The notes under the pieces: generated by a model
Told to the model about the DNA's origin: nothing
What the model saw: only the letters and a program-made list of their open reading frames with translations
The model's database searches: none
Translations under genes and position numbers: made by a program
NCBI GenBank assembly: GCA_011390985.1
Contig: JAABRJ010000015.1
Coordinates: 1-7,924, forward strand
Origin: Desulfobacteraceae bacterium
GTDB taxonomy: Bacteria > Desulfobacterota > Desulfobacteria > Desulfobacterales > JAABRJ01
Reading direction: 5' to 3'
Length of the DNA: 7,924 nucleotides
Shown: piece after piece, positions 1 to 5,369 of the stretch
Position numbering within the stretch: the first letter of the stretch is position 1
How the letters are laid out: every line of letters begins with the position of its first letter

Positions 1-30
1 AAAATTACGGTAAACGCGCTCCCAGTTCAT
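1..30 (-). CDS. N-terminal fragment of an unidentified gene running off the left edge
   Basis: The minus strand has an ATG at 30-28 followed by ten open codons (MNWERVYRNF) up to the window edge. A GGAG motif lies five bases before the ATG (+ strand CTCC at 36-39), which is good spacing for a ribosome binding site. The upstream DNA (31-250) has no better candidate gene and holds leader-like structure and a TATAAT, which supports a gene starting here. Ten residues are too few to name a family. The start is therefore inferred only from the Shine-Dalgarno match and the context, and the product is unknown. Confidence 0.42.
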   Translation of the reverse strand, partial: MNWERVYRNF

Positions 31-60
31 CGCGGCTCCGTTTCGAGGCCGTGCGCCGGA

Positions 61-82
61 CCGTCGCCATCGGAACCGACGG
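61..82 (-). repeat. Hairpin, 6-bp stem, in leader of the leftward gene
   Basis: CCGTCG (61-66) and CGACGG (77-82) are perfect reverse complements around a ten-base loop. On the minus strand the hairpin would lie about 30 nt before the ATG at 30. No T-run follows, so it does not look like a terminator. It may simply reflect the GC-rich composition. Confidence 0.4.
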
Positions 83-95
83 CAAAGCGCCGCCA

Positions 96-163
96 GTCCA
101 CCGGTACCCGGACCGCTTGACCGGCCTTAGGTAGAGCGCCCGGGAAGTTGGGTCGCGGTGGAC
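96..163 (-). repeat. Inverted repeat with nested stem, possible structured leader RNA
   Basis: GTCCACCG (96-103) and CGGTGGAC (156-163) are perfect 8-base reverse complements. Inside the loop, CCCGG (107-111) can pair with CCGGG (140-144), giving a two-step stem capped by a large loop. Transcribed leftward, it would lie in the 5' leader of the gene starting at 30. The fold is seen in sequence only. No known riboswitch or RNA family was recognised. Confidence 0.35.
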
Positions 164-212
164 CTTTTCGACGTCGATGTATTCCGCTATTTTTCCCGAG
201 GGTTTCAAAGGC

Positions 213-240
213 TTGAAAAATTCTGAAATTACATTATATA
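213..240 (+). promoter_or_regulatory. Candidate sigma-70 promoter for the nitroreductase gene
   Basis: TTGAAA (213-218) and TATATA (235-240) are separated by 16 bases inside the only AT-rich part of the left intergenic region. This would start transcription near 247 and give a leader of about 145 nt. The -10 matches the consensus at four of six positions. It is a prediction from hexamer matches only. Confidence 0.4.
233..238 (-). promoter_or_regulatory. Perfect TATAAT -10 hexamer facing left
   Basis: The + strand ATTATA reads TATAAT on the minus strand, upstream of the gene starting at 30. No -35-like hexamer lies 16-18 bases upstream, where the sequence is GC-rich, so promoter activity would need an activator or is absent. 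It overlaps the rightward -10, so the two directions could compete for polymerase. Confidence 0.3.
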
Positions 241-391
241 GTGGCCTCAGCGACTGCCGCCTAACGCCTGAGGGGTCAAGCGGACAGCGCCGAATGCAGG
301 CCGGCGGAAAAAAATCGATGCCCCTTCGAACAAGCGGGGAAACCGTGCCGCGCCGCCGCCCGGCAGCCCACTCCCGGCCGTAAGCAACGCC

Positions 392-952
392 ATGACAGCA
401 TTTGACCGGATCCTCAAAAATCGCCGCTCCGTAAGGGCCTTTGACCCGCAGCCGGTGCCCCGCGACGACCTGCTGGCGATCTGCGAGGCGGCCCGCTGGG
501 CGCCCTCGGCTTGCAACAGCCAGACCTGGCGCTTTGTGGCGGTCCAGGACCGGTCGCAGATCCAGGCGCTCTGCCGCCAGGCCATGCGCCCGGTGATCCC
601 CAACCGCTGGCTGGCCCAGGCGCCGCTGGTGATCGCAGGCTGCTCCCAGCTGGATATCATCAGCAACCGGATCGGGTCAACGGTCACCGGCATCGAGTAC
701 TTCCGCATCGACCTCGGGATCGCCATGGAGCACATGGTCCTCAAGGCAACCGAACTGGGCCTGGGGACCTGCTGGGTCGGCTGGTTTAACGCGGGCAAGG
801 TCAAGGCCCTGCTGAAGATCCCCCGCCGGATCAAAGTCTCCGCACTGCTGGCGATCGGCTACGCGGCCGATGCGCCGCCGGCCCGCAGGCTCCGCAAACC
901 GCTGGAGCAGATTCTTTTTGCCGAGCGCTGGGGCGCTCCATTGGGAGAGTGA
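392..952 (+). CDS. Nitroreductase-family flavoprotein
   Basis: The 186-residue product has the size and order of motifs of single-domain FMN-dependent nitroreductases. It has a basic start RRSVRAF (11-17) that binds the FMN phosphate, the segment APSACNSQTWRF (37-48) typical of the flavin site, and the C-terminal helix and strand DLGIAMEHMVL...GLGTCWVGWF (108-132). Family members transfer electrons from NAD(P)H to nitroaromatics, quinones or other acceptors in the cytoplasm; the substrate cannot be read from sequence. No cysteine-cluster (ferredoxin) domain is fused to it. The start ATG lacks a clear Shine-Dalgarno sequence, but the protein begins exactly where family members do, a few residues before RRS. 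The downstream ppdK gene follows in the same direction after 86 bases, so co-transcription is possible. The family call is secure and the specific function is unknown. Confidence 0.9.
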   Translation: MTAFDRILKNRRSVRAFDPQPVPRDDLLAICEAARWAPSACNSQTWRFVAVQDRSQIQALCRQAMRPVIPNRWLAQAPLVIAGCSQLDIISNRIGSTVTGIEYFRIDLGIAMEHMVLKATELGLGTCWVGWFNAGKVKALLKIPRRIKVSALLAIGYAADAPPARRLRKPLEQILFAERWGAPLGE

Positions 953-970
953 GGGATCCACGTGTGCGCC

Positions 971-992
971 CGGCCGCCCCCTTCGGCGGCCG
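971..992 (+). repeat. Strong GC hairpin between the nitroreductase gene and ppdK
   Basis: CGGCCGCC (971-978) and GGCGGCCG (985-992) form a perfect 8-bp stem with a six-base loop (CCCTTC). No T-run follows, so it is not a classical intrinsic terminator. It may separate the two transcripts, stabilise the 3' end of the upstream message, or belong to the ppdK leader. Confidence 0.55.
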
Positions 993-1002
993 CCGGCCGA
1001 CG

Positions 1003-1017
1003 CCAAACCGAATTTGG
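1003..1017 (+). repeat. Second small hairpin just before the ppdK ribosome binding site
   Basis: CCAAA (1003-1007) and TTTGG (1013-1017) pair around a five-base loop. It ends six bases before the AAAGGGG ribosome binding site, so it may leave that site exposed. The stem is short and weak, and chance is possible. Confidence 0.35.
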
Positions 1018-1023
1018 TCACTG

Positions 1024-1030
1024 AAAGGGG
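1024..1030 (+). promoter_or_regulatory. Ribosome binding site that fixes the ppdK start
   Basis: AAAGGGG lies eight bases before the ATG at 1039. The open frame extends upstream to a GTG at 949 that overlaps the preceding stop, but those 30 extra codons read as low-complexity intergenic sequence. PPDK homologues begin with an MxKWVY-type segment, as this one does from the ATG at 1039. Confidence 0.8.
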
Positions 1031-1038
1031 ACACAACG

Positions 1039-3795
1039 ATGTCGAAAAAGTGGGTGTATCTTTTTGATGAGGTCGATCAAGCCGAAAAATACGCGGGGGG
1101 CAACTGGGAGGCCGTGCGCGGCCTTTTCGGCGGCAAGGGGGCCAACCTGGCGGAAATGACCCGCATCGGTGTGCCGGTGCCGCCCGGTTTCATCGTCACC
1201 ACCGAAGCCTGCAACGCCTACCTGGACGGCGGCGACGCCTTTCCCGACGGGATGTGGGAGCAGCAGTTGGCGGCGCTTGCGGCCATCGAGGGGCGCACCG
1301 CCAAAAAATTCGGCGACCGCCGCAACCCCCTGCTGGTCTCCTGCCGCAGCGGGGCCAAGTTCTCGATGCCCGGCATGATGGACACCGTGCTCAATATCGG
1401 CCTCAACGACGCAACCGCCGAGGGCATGCTGACCCTGACCGGCGACCCGCGCTTTGTCTTCGACGCCTACCGCCGCCTGATTCAGATGTTCGGCAGCGTG
1501 GTCATGGGACTTCCCGACGAGGTCTTCGAGGAGTATCTGACCGCCGTCCGCCGCCGGGCCGGGGTGCAGACCGATGCCGAGCTCTCCGCCGCGCAGTGGC
1601 AGGACGTGACCGCCGAGTTCAAGCGCATTTTCCGGCGGCGGGCGGCGCGCAATTTCCCCGAAGACCCCCTGGAGCAGCTGCAGCTGGCCACCGAGGCGGT
1701 GTTCAAGAGCTGGAACGGCAAACGCGCCATCGACTACCGCAAGGCCGCCAACATCCCCCACGATCTCGGGACCGCGGTCAACATCGTCACCATGGTATTC
1801 GGCAACATGGGTGATGACAGCGCCACCGGCGTCGCCATGACCCGCAACGGCTCCACCGGGGAAAAGCAGATCGAGGGCGACTACCTGACCAACGCCCAGG
1901 GCGAGGACGTGGTGGCCGGCATCCGCATGACCAAGGACATCTCCCAGCTCAAAGAGGAGATGCCCGCGGCCTACGACGAATTTGAAAAAATCGCCCAGCG
2001 CCTGGAAAGCCACTACCGCGAAATGCAGGATGTGGAGTTCACCATCGAGAAGGGCAAGCTCTGGATGCTGCAGACCCGCGACGGCAAGCGCACCGCCCAG
2101 GCCGCGGTGCGCATCGCGGCGGACATGGCCGAAGAGGGGCTGATCAGCCGCGAGGAGGCCGTCCTGCGGGTCAGCGCCGAGCAGGTGGATTTCTATCTGC
2201 ACCCCCAGTTCAGCCTGGAGGCGATCCAGATCGCCAAAGAGATGGGCAACCTGCTGGCCACCGGCCTCAACGTCTCACCGGGCGCGGCCGTGGGCGTGGT
2301 GGCGCTGGACGCCGATGTGGCCGAAGCCTGGGCCAAGGAGGAGGGCCGGCAGGTGATCATGGTGCGCGCCGAAACCAAACCCGACGACGTCCACGGCATG
2401 CTGGCGGCCGAGGGCATTCTCACCAGCCGCGGCGGCCGCACCAGCCATGCCGCGCTGGTGGCCCGCCAGTTCGGCAAACCGGCGGTGGTGGGGGTCACCG
2501 AGCTGGAAATCGACATGAACAAACGCCGAATCAAGTTTCGCGACACCGTCATCAAGGAGGGCGAGTGGATTTCGATCGACGGCACCCTCGGCGAAGTCTT
2601 CAACGGCAAGCTGACCACCACCATATCGGATATCAAGGACCCGTGGCTGCTGAAGCTCCTGGGCTGGGCGGATGAATTCCGCACCTTAGGGGTCTGGTGC
2701 AACGCGGATTACCCGCGCGATGCCAAACGCGCCCGGGACTACGGCGCCGAGGGCATCGGCCTGTGCCGCTCTGAGCATATGTTCTTCGAGGCCGAGCGCC
2801 TGCCGTTCGTCCAGAAAATGATCATGACCGACCTGCCGATCGAGCGCCAGGAGGCCCTGGATGCCGTCCTGCCGTTTCAGCGCGACGATTTCATGGGGCT
2901 TTTCCAGGTCATGGACGGTCTGCCGGTCATCATCCGCCTGCTGGATCCGCCCCTGCACGAATTTTTGCCCAGCCACTTCGAGCTCCTGCACGAGCTGTCG
3001 GACCTCAAGATCCGTCTGCAGCATGCCGCCACCCTCCAAGAAGTCGACGACCTGCTGGACCAGTACAAGAAAAAGGAGCGGATTCTGCAGCGGGTCGAAA
3101 GCCTGCGGGAGCAGAACCCGATGCTGGGGCTGCGCGGCGTGCGGCTGGGGATTCACGTGCCCGAGCTCTACACCATGCAGGTGCGGGCGATTTTCGAAGC
3201 GGCTTGCCGGGTCGCCAAGGAAGGCGGCAGCGTGCACCCGGAGGTGATGATCCCGCTCACCGCGCACGTCAACGAACTCAAAATCCAGCGGCAGCTTCTG
3301 GAAGCCGAGGCCCGCCAGGTGATGGCCGAGCAAGGCCTGGAGATCGACTACAAATTCGGCACGATGATCGAAATTCCGCGGGCGGCCCTGACCGCCGACC
3401 AGTTCGCCGAATACGCCGAGTTCTTCTCTTTCGGGACCAACGACCTGACCCAGACGGTCTTCGGGATTTCACGCGACGACGCCGAGTCCGGCTTCCTGAT
3501 CGAATACATGGAGCGCCACATCCTGCCCAACAACCCCTTCGCCACCATCGACCGCGAGGGCGTCGGCGAACTGATGCGGATTGCGGTCGCCAAGGGGCGC
3601 GGGGTAAAGCCGGACCTGGAGATCGGGATCTGCGGCGAGCACGGGGGGGAGGCCCACTCCATCGGCCTGTGCCATGAACTGGGGCTGACCTACGTCTCAT
3701 GCTCCCCCTACCGGGTGCCGGTGGCACGCCTGGCTGCGGCGCATGCGGCCTTGAAAAGCCGGCGGGAAAAACAATCGCTGCGGCGGCAGGGCTAA
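1039..3795 (+). CDS. ppdK: Pyruvate, phosphate dikinase (PPDK)
   Basis: The 918-residue cytoplasmic enzyme interconverts pyruvate + ATP + Pi with PEP + AMP + PPi. All three domains are present. The N-terminal nucleotide-binding domain has GGKGANLAEM (31-40), the segment FSMPGMMDTVLNIGLND and, later, VFGNMGDDSATGVAMTRN. The central swivelling domain has GGRTSHAALVAR, with phospho-acceptor His470 and the neighbouring Thr468. The C-terminal PEP/pyruvate barrel has GLCRSEHMFF, FGTNDLTQ (798-805), GICGEHGG (863-870) and the catalytic Cys888 in YVSCSP. It is somewhat longer than many bacterial PPDKs of about 875-890 residues, partly through extra residues near positions 10-30. The His-domain signature has Arg where PPDKs usually have Met (GGMTSHA), which is closer to PEP synthase. 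The four-base-interlocked stop with efp leaves no spacer for a terminator. No PPDK regulatory protein gene is in view. In anaerobes the enzyme can serve glycolysis or gluconeogenesis; the direction is not deducible here. Confidence 0.97.
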   Translation: MSKKWVYLFDEVDQAEKYAGGNWEAVRGLFGGKGANLAEMTRIGVPVPPGFIVTTEACNAYLDGGDAFPDGMWEQQLAALAAIEGRTAKKFGDRRNPLLVSCRSGAKFSMPGMMDTVLNIGLNDATAEGMLTLTGDPRFVFDAYRRLIQMFGSVVMGLPDEVFEEYLTAVRRRAGVQTDAELSAAQWQDVTAEFKRIFRRRAARNFPEDPLEQLQLATEAVFKSWNGKRAIDYRKAANIPHDLGTAVNIVTMVFGNMGDDSATGVAMTRNGSTGEKQIEGDYLTNAQGEDVVAGIRMTKDISQLKEEMPAAYDEFEKIAQRLESHYREMQDVEFTIEKGKLWMLQTRDGKRTAQAAVRIAADMAEEGLISREEAVLRVSAEQVDFYLHPQFSLEAIQIAKEMGNLLATGLNVSPGAAVGVVALDADVAEAWAKEEGRQVIMVRAETKPDDVHGMLAAEGILTSRGGRTSHAALVARQFGKPAVVGVTELEIDMNKRRIKFRDTVIKEGEWISIDGTLGEVFNGKLTTTISDIKDPWLLKLLGWADEFRTLGVWCNADYPRDAKRARDYGAEGIGLCRSEHMFFEAERLPFVQKMIMTDLPIERQEALDAVLPFQRDDFMGLFQVMDGLPVIIRLLDPPLHEFLPSHFELLHELSDLKIRLQHAATLQEVDDLLDQYKKKERILQRVESLREQNPMLGLRGVRLGIHVPELYTMQVRAIFEAACRVAKEGGSVHPEVMIPLTAHVNELKIQRQLLEAEARQVMAEQGLEIDYKFGTMIEIPRAALTADQFAEYAEFFSFGTNDLTQTVFGISRDDAESGFLIEYMERHILPNNPFATIDREGVGELMRIAVAKGRGVKPDLEIGICGEHGGEAHSIGLCHELGLTYVSCSPYRVPVARLAAAHAALKSRREKQSLRRQG
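3792..3795. other. Interlocked convergent stop codons of ppdK and efp
   Basis: The bases CTAA contain the ppdK stop TAA (3793-3795, +) and the efp stop TAG (3794-3792, -). No untranslated spacer exists between the two genes. I see no hairpin followed by a T-run within about 50 bases on either side, so each transcript probably ends inside, and antisense to, the other gene. Confidence 0.95.
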
Positions 3796-4355
3796 TTTTT
3801 GACGCGTTCGACGTATTGCCCGGTCCGGGTATCGATCCGGATCAGCTCGCCCTCCTCCACAAAGGGCGGCACCTGAACCACGTGGCCGGTCTCGAGGGTG
3901 GCCGGTTTGGAATCCCCTGAGGCGGTGTCGCCCTTGACCCACGGGTCGGTGTGTTCGATCCTGAGGTCCACGAAGTTGGGCAGGGTCAGGCCGATGGGCC
4001 TGTGGTCGAAAAAAAGCATGCTGCAGACGGTGTTCTCCTTGAGGAGGTTGATGGCCTCGCCGACCTGCACCTTGTTCAGGAATTCTTGGGTGTAGGTCGA
4101 GGTGTTCATGAAGCAGTAACTCTCGCCGTCGTTGTAAAGATACTCCATCTCGTGCTCTTCGAGGTTGGCCTCGTTGAACTTTTCGCCCGATCGATAGGTG
4201 CGGTCGAACTGGGCGCCGGTCACCATGTTTTTGAGCCGGCACTTGTAAAGCGCCTGGCCTTTGCCGGGTTTGACAAACTCGAACTGCACGATGACGTAAG
4301 GATCGCCGTCGATCTCGATTTTCACCCCTTTTTTCAAATCGCCACTTTCAAACAT
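3792..4355 (-). CDS. efp: Elongation factor P
   Basis: The 187-residue product is full length for EF-P, which binds between the ribosomal P and E sites and promotes peptide bonds at polyproline stretches. The N-terminal KOW-like domain carries the loop EFVKPGKGQA (residues 26-35) with Lys32 at the tip, the position that EpmA beta-lysylates in E. coli (Lys34). The middle OB domain has MEYLYNDGE, and the C-terminal domain has PNFVDLRIEHTDP, KGDTASG and PATLETGHVVQVPPFVEEGE, close to the family signature. The ATG at 4355 is chosen because EF-P homologues start there and AGGAG (+ strand CTCCT 4366-4370) precedes it; the longer open frame upstream is intergenic. It ends on TAG that overlaps the ppdK TAA. 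It lies 85 bases downstream of the TrpF-like gene on the same strand, so the two may share a transcript. Modification enzymes are not in this window. Confidence 0.97.
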   Translation of the reverse strand: MFESGDLKKGVKIEIDGDPYVIVQFEFVKPGKGQALYKCRLKNMVTGAQFDRTYRSGEKFNEANLEEHEMEYLYNDGESYCFMNTSTYTQEFLNKVQVGEAINLLKENTVCSMLFFDHRPIGLTLPNFVDLRIEHTDPWVKGDTASGDSKPATLETGHVVQVPPFVEEGELIRIDTRTGQYVERVKN

Positions 4356-4365
4356 CTCTGGGTTT

Positions 4366-4370
4366 CTCCT
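4366..4370 (-). promoter_or_regulatory. Ribosome binding site of efp
   Basis: The minus strand reads AGGAG (within GAGGAGA) ten bases before the ATG at 4355. It supports that start over upstream start codons in the longer open frame. Confidence 0.75.
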
Positions 4371-4392
4371 CTTTATTCGGCCCGGCCGGGAC

Positions 4393-4431
4393 GGGGCAGC
4401 GCTGCAGCCGAAGCGGGCCGCGGCCTGCCCC
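4393..4431 (-). repeat. GC-rich inverted repeat in the spacer before efp
   Basis: GGGGCAG (4393-4399) and CTGCCCC (4425-4431) are perfect 7-base reverse complements around a 25-base loop that itself contains the palindrome GCTGCAGC (4401-4408). It lies just after the stop of the TrpF-like gene. No T-run follows in the direction of transcription, so read-through into efp is likely unless the fold acts with another factor. Confidence 0.35.
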
Positions 4432-4440
4432 AGGCGGGTT

Positions 4441-5214
4441 TCAGGCCCCCACCGAAGCGCCCTGCCCTGCGGCCCCGCGGGCCCGGCTGACGAAACGTTG
4501 AACCTTTTGCAGGTCTTTTTCAAAGCGCACGGGCTGCCCGTCGACCCCTGCAGCATTGGTCAGCGTGCAGCTGTCCACGCCGGCCGGCTGAACCCGGCGA
4601 ATGCCGCCGACCACGTTTTGCGGGGAAAGCCCGCCGGCCAGAATGACCGGCAGCGGCGTGGCGGCCACCAGTCGCTGGGCGATCTCCCAGTTGCAGGTGC
4701 GCCCGGTGATGCCCACGAAGCCCTTGACCGGTTCCTGGTCGCCGGTGCCGGCAACCTCCGGGGCGAGCAGGGTGTCGGTCAGAAAATAGTCGGAAACGGC
4801 TTCGAATGCGGCCGCCAGGCTCAGGATGTCGGCGGTCTGCCCCCGCCCGTCGCGCGGCACGGGAATCGAGCGCATGATGCGGATTCCGCCGAAGGCCTCC
4901 CGGACCCGCTGCTGACACGCGACAAATGCAGCCAAGCGGCCCTGGCCCTCGACCCCTACCGGCAGGGCGTCGCAGAAATGGACGATGTCCGGCCGGTAGT
5001 AGTCGAGCGCCCGGGCGACGCCGTCAAAATCCTTGAAAAGCGGGATCAGGCAGCTGACCCGGCCCGCCGCCTGAACCCCCTGAACGGTTTCCCGGATCAG
5101 GGGCTGGCGCCAGGCCGCACGCGAAACCAGCACGCTGCCGACATGGTCCACCCCGAGAGCGATCATGTGGCCGGCTTCGACCGGGGTCTGGATTTCATAA
5201 ATCTGGACAATCAC
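4441..5214 (-). CDS. TrpF-like (phosphoribosylanthranilate isomerase-related) TIM-barrel protein, probably not a canonical TrpF
   Basis: The 257-residue product resembles TrpF along its length. It has a beta-1 strand MIVQIYEIQT, AxxxGVDHVGSVLV (19-30), a RPDIVHFCD segment (74-82) like the TrpF VQLHG strand, FLTDT (144-148) with Asp147 at the usual general-acid position, GITGRTCNW (168-176) like G-S-G-K-T-F-D-W, and the phosphate site ILAGGLSPQNV (191-201) followed by GVDSCTLTN (212-220). True TrpF begins with KICG, whose Cys is the catalytic base; here Tyr6 is in its place and the Gly is Glu. There is extra sequence around 148-168 compared with the usual family length of about 200-210. Ordinary isomerase activity is therefore doubtful. 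The GTG at 5214 is preferred, as AAAGGG lies seven bases upstream; a TTG at 5220 is possible but too close to it. No other trp genes are nearby. It is divergent from guaA and precedes efp. The function is unknown. Confidence 0.7.
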   Translation of the reverse strand: MIVQIYEIQTPVEAGHMIALGVDHVGSVLVSRAAWRQPLIRETVQGVQAAGRVSCLIPLFKDFDGVARALDYYRPDIVHFCDALPVGVEGQGRLAAFVACQQRVREAFGGIRIMRSIPVPRDGRGQTADILSLAAAFEAVSDYFLTDTLLAPEVAGTGDQEPVKGFVGITGRTCNWEIAQRLVAATPLPVILAGGLSPQNVVGGIRRVQPAGVDSCTLTNAAGVDGQPVRFEKDLQKVQRFVSRARGAAGQGASVGA

Positions 5215-5221
5215 CCGCAAA

Positions 5222-5227
5222 CCCTTT
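5222..5227 (-). promoter_or_regulatory. Ribosome binding site choosing the GTG start of the TrpF-like gene
   Basis: The minus strand reads AAAGGG, ending seven bases before the GTG at 5214 and only one base before the TTG at 5220. Spacing favours the GTG. An in-frame TAA a few codons upstream excludes longer versions. Confidence 0.55.
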
Positions 5228-5239
5228 ATGAATTAGGCA

Positions 5240-5268
5240 TTGACATTTCGGGCGCTGTTTACCATATT
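5240..5268 (+). promoter_or_regulatory. guaA: Candidate sigma-70 promoter for guaA
   Basis: A perfect TTGACA (5240-5245) is followed after exactly 17 bases by CATATT (5263-5268), which matches the -10 consensus at four of six positions. It lies in the AT-rich divergent region and would start transcription near 5275, giving a leader of about 95 nt before the guaA ATG. No purine riboswitch fold was recognised in that leader. Confidence 0.6.
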
Positions 5269-5280
5269 CGATCCGCTTTA

Positions 5281-5294
5281 GCAAACCGTTTTAC
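5281..5294. promoter_or_regulatory. Imperfect dyad downstream of the guaA promoter
   Basis: The 14 bases GCAAACCGTTTTAC are symmetric at five of seven position pairs and vaguely resemble LacI-family (PurR-like) operators, whose core is GCAAAC-GTTT. The site lies just after the predicted guaA start point. Operator function is only a guess, and E. coli-type PurR is not expected in every lineage. Confidence 0.2.
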
Positions 5295-5358
5295 CCGCTC
5301 GCACCAATATAGGGCCTTGAAAAATATAGCTTTTTAAACGCGAGGGGCCCACCCTGCC

Positions 5359-5363
5359 AAAGG
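5359..5363 (+). promoter_or_regulatory. guaA: Ribosome binding site deciding the guaA ATG
   Basis: AAAGG lies six bases before the ATG at 5370. A TTG two codons earlier (5364) directly abuts this motif and is therefore a poor start. Confidence 0.7.
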
Positions 5364-5369
5364 TTGCCC

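Larger units (their letters stand above)
31..391. other. Gene-free divergent intergenic region with structured leader and AT-rich core
   Basis: This 361-base stretch separates the leftward fragment from the nitroreductase gene. Open frames of 67-68 codons exist on both strands, but they use TTG or poorly supported starts, lack ribosome binding sites and resemble no protein I know. The core at about 181-245 is distinctly AT-rich in a GC-rich window and carries promoter-like hexamers for both directions. The left half (61-163) has two inverted repeats. The right half (247-391) would be a 5' leader of about 145 nt for the nitroreductase gene; I recognise no riboswitch in it. Confidence 0.6.

Noticed and set aside
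5..208. 67-codon open frame on the minus strand in the left intergenic region
   Set aside because: It starts with TTG, has no ribosome binding site, resembles no known protein and overlaps the better supported ATG at 30 in another frame.
320..340. TTCGAA flanked by C- and G-runs, suggestive of a tRNA T-arm
   Set aside because: The stem and loop lengths do not fit a T-arm, and no acceptor, D or anticodon stems are found around it.
177..383. 68-codon open frame on the plus strand before the nitroreductase gene
   Set aside because: It spans the promoter-like AT-rich core, has an Arg/Pro-rich composition typical of chance frames in GC-rich DNA, and has no ribosome binding site.
949..1038. 30-codon N-terminal extension of PPDK from a GTG overlapping the nitroreductase stop
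   Set aside because: The ATG at 1039 has a well-spaced AAAGGGG and matches the usual PPDK N-terminus (MSKKWVY); the extension is Arg/Pro-rich intergenic sequence containing hairpins.
1018..2202. 394-codon open frame antisense to ppdK
   Set aside because: Its composition (Gly, His, Ala, Val and Leu-rich, no motifs) is that of the complement of a high-GC3 gene; ppdK on the other strand has every catalytic motif.
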